The translations under genes and the position numbers were made by a program. This document shows, one piece after another, positions 54,326-63,450 of a stretch of 64,000 nt of DNA. Every line of letters begins with the position of its first letter. Positions within the stretch are counted from its first letter, which is position 1. Where the stretch lies: the NCBI GenBank assembly GCA_013397845.1, contig VZTG01001724.1, forward strand, positions 474,644 to 538,643, read 5' to 3'. This stretch comes from Melanocharis versteri (Eukaryota > Chordata > Aves > Passeriformes > Melanocharitidae). Under the pieces are notes generated by a model that was not told the origin of the DNA, made no database searches, and was given only the letters and a program-made list of their open reading frames with translations.

Positions 54326-57073
54326 GTTGACACAACTAAGAAGAAGACACAGGAGTAGAGATAAGCAGCTGCAAGGGAAAAATAGGTCATGCCAACACTT
54401 CTCTCAGCAAAAAGGTGCAACAATGGGATTAAAGACCAATGTCTATGTCCAGACCATACAAATATGCCTCTCAACTGCATCTTTTAACTTACCATGCTAC
54501 GTGCAGAGCAAAACATGTTTGGATCACATCAGGTGACAAACAGTGACAAGAAGAAATACACAGCAAAAGGTGGCCTAAGCACTCTGCTAATGTTGGGAAA
54601 GAGGAAGTATACACCTTTCACTGAAAAATCAACCAACGCAGTATATTTCCAGCTGCTCTTAGTGACATTTTCCCCCACTTACTCCCCCAAGACCAATCTA
54701 GGATTCCATGTGCGTGATCTACAGTCTATTGTTCAGGTATGAGAGTCACCAAGCCTGACACTACATTGCTTAAATGCATGAAATGGAGAAGCAATGAAGA
54801 AGGATCATGAACCGGGTTATCAAATACCAGGTAGCAGGACATAGTACTGCCTGGCACACAGTAGTACCAGGTACTTCAGGTGGAGACAGTGCCTACATTT
54901 CTGAGATTCAAATGGAGTCTTCTAGTATTTGCTCCATTCCCTCTTCATGCAATTTCCTCATTAGGAGACATCCTTCTTTACCATCATCAATTTCAATCAT
55001 TTAAGGACAGAAAGGCTAAGCTAGATCTTTACTTCTATTCAGACACTGCTACTAGATATCATTGATGCCATTTTTGGAGGAACTGAAGAGACTGCAGAAC
55101 CAGTTACAAAGTAGAGGGATGGAAATGAGTCAAATATAGCAGGTTAGGCCAAAGTTTTCTTACTTGTTTGTGATATGTTTATGTCAATTCAACGTGGGGT
55201 GAGGGGGAGTGCAACACAGGACAATCTAAAAGTAGCTCACAGCTACGTTTGTGAAGTGGTTTTCATTATAAACTCTTATTCATAAAAATGCAGACTAAGA
55301 ATTTTCACACTAAGTAAGTACAGCCCTAGAAACTTTTTTACTACTATTAACAACACAAGTTAAAAACTAGATGAGGCAATAAATCAAAAACTGTTCTCTG
55401 AAAGATCAGCTTTAATTTGAAAATTTTGTAATATTTGGAATGAACACCCTGAATGTATGATCCAAGGTACTAGTTAACATCCACCTGATCTCACAGTGAA
55501 CCTAAATTCAAATCTCATCAGTGTGAAATGTCGTGGTAATTTCAACACTTACACATTCAAATGCCCTTAAAAACAGCTTTTAACACTAGTATTTAAAATT
55601 ATTTCATATTTAAAGACAATTATTAACTCAAACATTTGTATAAACCCATACAGTAGCAGCTTTTCACCTGACTGGACTTAAACAATAAATATTACAAATA
55701 ACCTCCAGATGTCCCCTTTATTATTTTTGTTGTAAAAACTTTAAAATTAACGAAAATTAAGACTATAGGGAAATAATTTATACATAAAAGAAAACTACAT
55801 ACATAAAAGAAAAAGGAATAAGCCTTTCTCTGCATTTATTTGGTATAGTAAAAGGTGCAAATCACTACAAGGAAGACTTAATTTCAGTATTAGAAAAGAA
55901 TTCTCTTATGACAAGAACAGTTAAGCACTATTAAAAACAGTTGACTAGTGAGATTGCGTAATTTCTATTATTTAAGGCTTTTATGAATTTCAAAAGCCTC
56001 GTGGTACCATCTTTTCCTTTAATCAGTTCTGACAAACTTCACTAAGCCTGTTTTATTCAAAGTGATGGCAGGAAGCTACCAAGTTTCCTGCTTGTGTTAG
56101 TTTTCTGCTGCTTTAGTGAACTGAATGAGCAAACACCTGACGAGCATCAGAGATGGCATAGAGGAAGCAGAAACAACACGTGCCCAAAGTCAGGGCTTCT
56201 AACCTTCAGCAATAATGAGTTATGTCAACTCACTTCATCTCATAAGACTATATCTTAAAAAACAGATTAAGCAAACAGATTAGACAAACAGCTGCCAATA
56301 ATGCTGTAAGTATGATTTATCCTTCCTGGGGCTGAGAGGAGCAGACCAGAATCCTCGAGGTCATTCCCAGCACCACTTTATTTAAGCTTTAAAAAAGCAA
56401 CATATAGCCCATTTTGAACCAATGTAGTGAACCTTTAACCAAACTGAAATTTTACTTAATAAATTAAGAGATAAATATTTGCCTGCTTAGGACTGTCCAA
56501 TTAAATGGTATGTCTAATATAGTGTACATTCTCATGTATGTTTCCTACATAAAATACCTTCTGGCTGGAAGGATAAGCCTAAAATATCTTACGACTCAAT
56601 CACGTCACTTCTAATCTCTAAGAGAGAACAGAATTTTCAAGACCTTACATTTTCCAAGAAAATCTGCTAAATGCATATTAGCTGTAAAATGCTGACTGTA
56701 CATACCAGTTCCTTGGGTAGACATCTCCAGTGTTACTCCTATTGCCCAAAGCTACCTGGAGCAGAAGAATGAAAATGACAAACTGACAAGGGTTCAGCTC
56801 TCTTTGAACAGGAATGAAACTGGAATGTCTAACAAGAGCCTTGTAACGTGAAGTTAAGTTCAGGAGTTACACAGAATCACTAATCTCACTGGTGATGCTT
56901 CCTAGTCCATCATTTATACCAACTTGTGATTGCAGGTCTGGTAGACCTAATCACATCCTATTGTTTGCAGGAGACTTCAGGGAAATGGGAAAAAAAGGTA
57001 AAGCTGTACCCTAATAAGATGTCTGATAACAGCTAAGTTTTCCTCACTTAAATATCCTAATTCCTTTTTATTA

Positions 57074-57688
57074 ATGCATATACTTAGTTACTCGGTTTAC
57101 GCAGACAAAATACTACTTGGTCAAGCACATATAGTTTCCCTTTTTTACAAGTTATTCAAGCACCTTTTCCTGGAACTCACTAATATACCTGCAGCATATT
57201 GGTCAGAAAATAAGGAATCCATTGAGAAGCTTGAAAGCTGGGGAAAAAAAACCACTTTAAATGTCAATACCATATTTAATGTGGTAAGCTTGTATACACT
57301 TCACGCATCACCTGTTCTGGAGACCATACAGAAAGGAATACAATGTACCACCGTGACCATTTTGCCTATTCCTTTTCAGAAAACCACAAATGCTTCAAAC
57401 AAGGGAGACTCTTATCGGCACAGAACAAAGCATGCTACACTAGGCTGGACTTTCAAGACGACTTATGCATATGGAAAAGTCACCATCATCAAGTACAGCT
57501 CAGAACAAGCAGTACAAATGGAAAAGATCCTAACCCGGCTGCTACATGGAAAATTAACTTGCCATAAAACCAAAGTTTTTGTCAATTATTACATCCATAC
57601 TCAGGGAAGGAAGCATTGTCAACATATGTTCATCTTCATTTGCTTGCTAATAATTATTCCCACATGCACTGAAGTTCCCGGTCATTAA
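57074..57688 (+). other. 204-codon open frame antisense to PDE7A, unrecognised
   Basis: This is the longest uninterrupted ATG-to-stop frame in the window outside frames through Ns, about 1 kb inside intron 1 from PDE7A1 exon 1, on the strand opposite PDE7A. The predicted protein starts MHILSYSVYADKILLGQAHI, is rich in I, T, K and H, ends with a hydrophobic stretch (MFIFICLLIIIPTC), and has no domain or repeat I recognise. No strong promoter or splice context was noted. A frame this long is uncommon by chance at this base composition, but without conservation or transcript evidence it stays a curiosity. Confidence 0.15.
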
Positions 57689-58697
57689 CACAGTATTTTG
57701 CTGATTTTTCCTGTCCAAACATACATGTGCCTAATGCCCACACACACACAGAGGGCTTCACCGCTACCAAACAGGGGACAAAGCCAAAAGCGACTGGCAG
57801 CTCTGTACTTTCTGCAAAGATGTATGCATAGCACAGCAAGTCATGAAAAAAAGTAGAATAACTTCGTAAGATACACCGAAAATGTACAGAACAAAAAATT
57901 ACCATTACACGCGCAAAGAGCAACGACAACGTCTTCTGTGAGGACAACATACTTCACAGCACTTAAACAGACCTTTCAATCTCGACATAGGAAATCCCTC
58001 GAAGCCAGAACGGGCTGACTCCCCACCAAAACATATGCTTTCCACCATAATTCCAGATTTTCTCCAGAGACTTCCGCCAGAATATAATTTTATCACTGGG
58101 TGCTGGGAAACCATACTAACGCACATCCAGAAATTTAGGGCAGTGCTCACAAGAAAAACCTGTCTTTTGTCCTGATAGTTATAATGACCTTTTTCACAGT
58201 ATTTCCAACACGATCAGATGAAACAAAATACAGTACAGTTCACATTGTGACTGATGTAACATGGGCTGGGAACAATACCGTGGAAACGAAAAAGCCAAGG
58301 ATCTTTGTCTCCTTCTAGACAGATTGCCAAGTCTCAATAGTTGGAGGGAGAAAAAGCAGAGCATCCCAAATAAAACACTGCAGTGCATGTTCACCATTTC
58401 AGTAAAGTCGCTGCAGCTTTTGGCAACCCCATAGGAAATTTGGACCCTTCAAAGAAAGCCCAAGCTAATAAAAGAGCTAAAAAACAGCCCTAGCTTAAAA
58501 ATTACAGGAGCAACAAATAATCCACTGGCTGTGGAAATAAACCCCAAGGAGTTCACCGCTCGCATCGCAAGCGATGCTAAATAGATAACCTCGGCAATAA
58601 CTAGTCATAAAAATATTAAATGCTGCATTTTCTCGCCACCGCCGCCGGTGTTCGGGAGCAGGCGGGCAAGGGCGGCGGGCCCGGCGGCAGTGCCTAC

Positions 58698-58835
58698 CTG
58701 CGAGAGCTGCCGGGGGTTGGGGCAGCCGAAGAGCGCGGAGCTGGAGCTGAAGCTGATGGCCCCTCTGCGGCTGAGGACGTGCTGCGGCACCGGCCTGTCC
58801 AGCGGCAGCACGGGCAGCTGGTAACATACTTCCAT
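58698..58835 (-). CDS. PDE7A: PDE7A1 first coding exon (46 codons)
   Basis: The minus-strand exon starts at the ATG complementary to 58833-58835 and ends in CAG followed by a gtaggc splice donor (GT at 58697-58696). It encodes 46 residues beginning MEVCYQLPVLPLDRPVPQHV and ending NPRQLSQ, phase 0. This matches, as I recall it, the N-terminus of mammalian PDE7A1 essentially residue for residue. Residues 23-28 are RRGAIS, a PKA pseudosubstrate-like motif; in mammals the PDE7A1 N-terminus is reported to bind and inhibit the PKA catalytic subunit through its RRGAIS repeats. A serine run follows (FSSSSA). The exon sits inside the CpG island and is far more GC-rich than exons 2 and 3. No in-frame stop lies between the ATG and the N gap, so the start rests on conservation rather than on an upstream stop. 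Confidence 0.95.
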
Positions 58836-58855
58836 TGACGAAGCCTCCGTGCGCC

Positions 58856-59050
58856 NNNNNNNNNNNNNNNNNNNNNNNNNNNNNNNNNNNNNNNNNNNNN
58901 NNNNNNNNNNNNNNNNNNNNNNNNNNNNNNNNNNNNNNNNNNNNNNNNNNNNNNNNNNNNNNNNNNNNNNNNNNNNNNNNNNNNNNNNNNNNNNNNNNNN
59001 NNNNNNNNNNNNNNNNNNNNNNNNNNNNNNNNNNNNNNNNNNNNNNNNNN
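58856..59050. other. Assembly gap (195 Ns)
   Basis: Run of 195 undetermined bases inside the CpG island, just upstream of the PDE7A1 start codon. It hides the 5' UTR and probably the transcription start. Such gaps are typical of very GC-rich promoters in short-read bird assemblies. The true length is unknown. Conceptual frames that cross it have no meaning. Confidence 0.99.
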
Positions 59051-59165
59051 CAGGGGCGGCTTGGCGGGCCCCGCGCGCCGCGCGCATGCGCCCTGCCCCC
59101 TCCCCCTCGCGCCTTCGCAGGGGCCGGGGGCGGCACCGCCCTCCTTCCCTCCCTCCGCTCCCTTC

Positions 59166-59720
59166 GGAGTCACGGAGTCACGGAACGGATTAGGCTGAGG
59201 ACGGCCTGAGAGGTCATTGAGTCCAACCTCTGGCCGAGCACCACCGTGTCAAGCAGACCATGGCACGAAGTGCCACGTCCAGTCTTTCCCTAAACACTTC
59301 CAAGGATGGTGACTTCACCGCCTCCCTGGTCAGCCCATTCCCGTATCTAGTCACCCTTTCTGTGAAGAAATTCTTCCGTGATGTCCAACCTGAACCTCCT
59401 ATGCTCCACTTTAAGACTCTCTCCTCTCATCCTGTCGCTGGTTGTCTGGGAGACCGACCCCCACCTGGCTACAACCCCCTTTGAGGGAGCTGTAGAGAGC
59501 TATAATGTCACCCCTGAGCTTCCTTTTCTCCCAGGGGGCTGAACAACCCCAGCCCCATCAGCTGCTCCTCGTAAGATTTGCACTCCAGACTCTTCAGCCA
59601 CTCCATTGCCCTTCTCTGGGCTTGCTCCAGCACCTCAGTGTTCTTCCTGAACTGAGGGGCCCAAAACTGGACACAGTACCTGAGGTGCAGCAGTGCTTGG
59701 GTGAGACCCAAGGGGTCCTG
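59166..59720 (-). mobile_element. CR1 LINE 3' fragment abutting the PDE7A1 CpG island
   Basis: Read on the minus strand this is CR1 ORF2 C-terminus and 3' UTR. A frame over about 59508-59777 gives LHLRYCVQFWAPQFRKNTEV, then LEQAQRRA and SYEEQLMGLGLFS, which is the CR1 reverse-transcriptase-end signature. The 3' UTR follows (SACCATCCTTGGAAGTGTTT-type region, GACGTGGCACTTCGTGCCATG, GGTTGGACTCAATGACCTC) and ends in octamer-like tail units GACTCCGT at 59166-59185. It is 5'-truncated near 59720. Its 3' end lies directly against the CpG island, just upstream of the PDE7A1 promoter. Confidence 0.93.
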
Positions 59721-59779
59721 GAACCCCCGGGCCAGAGAGGTGGTAAGTGTGGGTTTGACTCGGTACCACCGTGTCATGA

Positions 59780-60005
59780 CATGTCATCCCTGAGGGAATG
59801 GGGAAAGGTTCTTCACCCAGAGAGTGGTTGGGCACTGGAACAGGCTCCCCAGGGAAGTGGTCACAGCACCAGCCTGACAGTTCAAGAAGTGTTTTGACAA
59901 CACTCTCAGCCACACGGTGACTCTTGGGGATGGTCCTGCTGTGCAGGGACAGGAGTTGGACTATGATGATCCCTTCCAGCTCCGGATATTCTGTGATTCT
60001 GTGTC
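59780..60005 (+). mobile_element. CR1 LINE 3' fragment, opposite orientation
   Basis: The plus strand reads GGTTCTTCACCCAGAGAGTG, then GGGCACTGGAACAGGCTCCC, CAGGGAAGTGGTCACAGCAC, TTCAAGAAGTGTTTTGACAA, GGGGATGGTCCTG, and ends ATATTCTGTGATTCTGTG, the canonical CR1 tail. It is 5'-truncated within about 60 bp of the neighbouring minus-strand CR1, so the two are head to head. The exact junction between 59720 and 59780 is uncertain. Confidence 0.93.
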
Positions 60006-60495
60006 CTTCAGCCCTCAGTTTCCCCATCTCCCCTCCCGCCCTCTCAGTCCCCATCCCCACAGGCTGAGCCCTGGCGCTGGGGGAGCGGCACTGAAGGGAC
60101 TGTGGTGTCACCAGGGCCAGATCCGGCTTCTCTGGCTGCTCCTACGGGAGGCTGGGCACTACAGCCTGCCCTTGAACACCCAGCTTGGGCAGCTGCTTGA
60201 AAATCAAACACGGAAAGAGTTTTGTTTCAAAATGCATTATGCGTCAAATGCAATACACTGGGGAGTTTGTATTTGCATTTGAACCCTTGTGGTTCATTTT
60301 TAGAGTGGGATTTTTTGCAAGACAAAGAGGTAAAACCATGTAATTTTTGTTAACGTAAAAAATTAGGTTCCTGCAAGCGACAGAATTCCAGGAATTGGAC
60401 TCTAAGGGAGAAAAGGAATAATTCATGACGTGCTCTCCTAGTCCATAGCTATGTACATCACATTAGCTGGGACACTTAGAAATAAACTTTGCGCT

Positions 60496-60590
60496 CTTTT
60501 TTCTTTTTTCTTTTTTTTAAGACTAACCCTCCCTTTGTCTCTCTGCAACTGCTTTTTTCTTTCCATCCTTTCTTCTCTTTTATTTCTCCA
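60496..60590. repeat. Pyrimidine-rich tract
   Basis: TTTTTTCTTTTTTC-type runs followed by CCCTCCC and CTTTCC stretches. Low complexity; no function is assigned. Confidence 0.75.
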
Positions 60591-61902
60591 TCATAAAAAA
60601 AAATTCCTAAATATAGCATGATAGGTAAGGGAACGTTTCTGTTCTTTGAATAATATATGAAGTGCCTGTACCCACTTAAAAATCAGATTTTGCAAAATGA
60701 TTCATATGATTTAATTTTGCATAATACATTGTTCTTCTAAGTGCTTGCTTACTGGCAGAAAGGTTTAGATTTCACATGATAGTGGTTATTTATAGGCAAT
60801 GACACAGCTTTGGAGGAACCCATTTGGAAAGAATAGGTGGTTTGTGTGGAGAATTTTCATCTGTTTGAACTAGTTCTAGAAGCAAGAAGTTTTATAGATG
60901 TGGACTGATGGCCATTTCACCCTGAGCTGTGAAGTTAATAAATGTACCTCATTCTTTTGCAGAACTGTAATCCCACCTTGTCTCATGGATAGCCAAAAGA
61001 ACATATGGACACATAAGGAGGACACTGGATCAACTGCTGTGTCTAAAGAGCTTTTTTAAGCTGTTTTCCCCCTTTTTTAAAAAATAAAAATCTCAAAAGC
61101 ATTCTCAGTATGATTTTATAATGCATGCATGCAATAATTCAAGATATAATAAGCACATGGTAGTTCAGAGTAAAATAACCTACTCAGCTTTTTTTTCCCA
61201 GTAATTAAGACATGTCAGGTTTTCTTCTGCATTCTTTGACAGTTTACTCATATTTGGCCCGCTTACATTAAATCAGCAGTGCATTTGAGTTACTGATAGA
61301 ACTCCACCAGCTTCACTGGTGTCAGGATTTCCCTCTCCCAATAATTTTTAAAATTATTTTTTGTTCTTTTCTACTAATGAATTTTTTTTTTCCGTACTCA
61401 GGTAGGATGGATTTTTATTCTAGTCAATCTAAAATTCAATTCATCAAAAATATGTCATATTTTTAGGGGGAAAAAAGCATATTCTTACTTTCACAATATA
61501 AATAGTGTATATTACAATCCTTTATGGTCAAACTGTAAGTGAAGATTATTGATAGTGTGTTTTATGGTTCCTATCAGCTCTGCGTACTCTCCATCTGATT
61601 AGTTGAAATCAGTTCTTTAAGGACACTTTCATTTTCAGTCTGAGATAGTATAACCTTAAACAACATAACCGGTGTTGTCCCTCAGATTATCTTTGATCTC
61701 TAATTAATGCTGCATAAACACCTTTAAGGAAACTGAAATACATTACTATGAAGTAAACACAGATTTTCCAGGCAGTGACTGTTTCCATAAGTGTGCTGTT
61801 CTCAGGACACAAATTGCTATTTTTTAATAAATACAGAAGTTACTGATATTAGCCCAATGTTGATTTTTTGAGTGAATTGAGTGAAAGAGGAAGACTCTTA
61901 GA

Positions 61903-61963
61903 CAATCAAAGAATGGTTTGGGTTGGAAGGGACTCTAAATATCATCTAGTTCCAACCCCCCAA
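61903..61963 (-). mobile_element. Short CR1 LINE tail fragment
   Basis: The plus strand AATCAAAGAATGGTTTGGGT, then TGGAAGGGACTCTAAATATC, ATCTAGTTCCAACCCCCC, is the reverse complement of the commonest avian CR1 3' end. Only about 60 bp remains, an extreme 5' truncation. Confidence 0.9.
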
Positions 61964-63059
61964 TCTTACCTCAGGATGACAGACAAAGCCTTAAAATTAT
62001 GGGGTAAGTCACATATTTTGAGCCTAAATACGTTTGTTGCAAAAAGAATGCATGTTCTGTGACTTACATCCTGCAAATTCTGTCTGCTGTCTTCACTGGC
62101 CACACGCTAAGAGCTGGTAGAAAAGGAAAGAGAGTTTTATTGATTTTTGCTATAGAGGTATAATAACACCAAAGCATTTATTCAGAGCATTTTGTTTGAA
62201 TTAAATTTCAGCGATGGAGTTCTTTGAGTACCATAGCGCTGCATGTCTTAAATGCATCATAGGATATCATGAGGTGCCATAGTTCAGCCATGTAAGCCCT
62301 GTGTCTTTTGAATTCTTTATCAGGGCAGATACAGCTATTCATTAGAATATTCGAGTTTAGGGAGCATTAATAATGTTTCAGTGTTTCTTTTCACATTTGC
62401 AGTTAATGTCTTTTGCACGTCATTATTCTTTTCAGGGTGCTGTCTAGCAAGGAAGAAGCATTACTGATAACCAGATTTATCACAAAGAACAGCACTCGTG
62501 AAACTGGAGAGATGGAAGATCACAGAGTCAGAGTTAGTTTAGTTTCCTGGTTACTGTGAAAAGAAGATGAAATCACACAGGTACTCCAGCAAGACATTCT
62601 GCAGGGTTAACTGCACGGCACGAAGTGCCTCTCTGGGACACAGCCAGCTAACACTGGCAGAACTGAACAGTCTGAACAGAAGAGGATGCTTTTCCCATGT
62701 TCTCTGTACAAAATGGAAAGCAGGGATCCTTGAAGGCATAGCGTGCTTGTACTGCGAAAACACCCTGAGAACAGAGGAAATATTTATTTTTACGGGTACA
62801 TGATCAAAACAAACACGAGAAGCTTTAGCTTTTCTTCTTACCTGAGGAAGTTATGTGGTATAAAAATCAGGGTTATTTCTGTAGACAAGTAAAAAGTCTC
62901 TTCGTTTGTTACATCCCCAGTAACTGCATTTTTAGACATTGTTTTTGTCATTTCTTTGGCACATGACCAGATAGTCCTTTTTTTTCTACCCAGTGTTATT
63001 GTCTGAGTGAACAGTGTATGTTTCCATAGGAATTTCAGACATCTGGCAGCTCAGTTGAA

Positions 63060-63450
63060 ATGTACTTCTCTCATATTTGGTGTGTCCCTTCCCTCTGCCT
63101 TGCCCTGGGTCTGCATTGGGCTTCTTTCAATTGTTGGGCAATACAACATTCTTGTCTCCTCTTTGGTTTGACATCCTCTGCACCCTGGATGTTTTCTGCA
63201 GAACTTTGCATCATCCCCTCAGTGTGTTCATCCTTCCTGAGTGCGATAATTTGCACTTGCCTTCACCTGAGTGTATTGTGATTTCCTCAACCCATTTTTT
63301 TGGTTGGTCAAGATTGAATGCTAGTCCTGTCCTTCAATATACTTCCAGACTTTCCTAGCTCTCTGTCATCTGCAATTTTAATAAGCATGCTCTCAAAACA
63401 GCTCAGCGGTAAAAATTCCACGAATGAGTTAGTCTAAGACCTGGAAGAGA
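63060..63450 (-). mobile_element. Ancient CR1/L3-like LINE remnant
   Basis: On the plus strand the order of motifs ATTTGCACTTGCCTTCACCT, GTGATTTCCTCAACCCATTT, GGTCAAGATTGAATGCTAGT, CCTGTCCTTC and CTGTCATCTGCAATTTTAAT, AAGCATGCTCTC matches the reverse complement of old amniote CR1/L3 ORF2 as I recall it. It is highly diverged with broken frames. Open frames at 63060-63358 are within it and are not host genes. Confidence 0.55.

Larger units (their letters stand above)
25803..58697 (-). other. PDE7A: PDE7A1 intron 1, portion upstream of the PDE7A2 exon
   Basis: About 33 kb of intron containing very few recognisable repeats: a CR1 fragment at about 30191-30338 (minus), one at about 37238-37403 (plus), two possible MIR-like SINE remnants (about 31695-31780 and 52233-52294), several A-rich or A/C-rich tracts (33483-33595, 38040-38125, 54290-54325) and a TA/CA microsatellite (48190-48265). 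Open frames of up to 204 codons occur (57074-57688 plus; 39020-39475 minus) without recognisable domains. No other exon was identified. Confidence 0.8.
1..58855 (-). other. PDE7A: PDE7A gene, 5' part (cAMP phosphodiesterase 7A), partial
   Basis: This is the gene-level span; the right edge is the N gap and the left edge is the window boundary. PDE7A is a high-affinity cAMP-specific phosphodiesterase that hydrolyses cAMP to 5'-AMP. It was identified here from three consecutive coding exons plus one alternative first exon, which together encode the known vertebrate PDE7A1 and PDE7A2 N-termini in the right order, strand and phase. The HD-type catalytic domain is encoded further downstream and was not found, so it should lie left of base 1. 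Two first exons (46 and 20 codons) splice to the same exon 2, which implies two promoters about 33 kb apart. The transcription start cannot be placed because the 5' UTR region is masked by Ns. Identification rests on my recall of the protein, not on a database search. Confidence 0.95.
58620..59165. promoter_or_regulatory. PDE7A: CpG island with the PDE7A1 promoter
   Basis: A sharp GC- and CpG-rich block surrounds PDE7A1 exon 1, interrupted by 195 Ns. In the readable upstream part there are GC boxes (GGGGCGG at 59053-59059 and a second within GCCGGGGGCGGC near 59121-59132), a GCGCATGCGC palindrome typical of NRF-1 sites at 59082-59091, and a TTGGCGGG E2F-like site at 59061-59068. No TATA box is seen. 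Together with the exon position this marks a TATA-less CpG-island promoter for the minus-strand gene. The core start region and most of the 5' UTR are probably in the gap. Confidence 0.85.

Noticed and set aside
58495..59209. Long open frames on both strands across the CpG island
   Set aside because: They run through 195 Ns, which hide stops; the only supported coding part is the 46-codon PDE7A1 exon.
59505..60282. Open frames of 121-158 codons just upstream of PDE7A
   Set aside because: They are shadows of the two CR1 fragments in other frames or the opposite strand.
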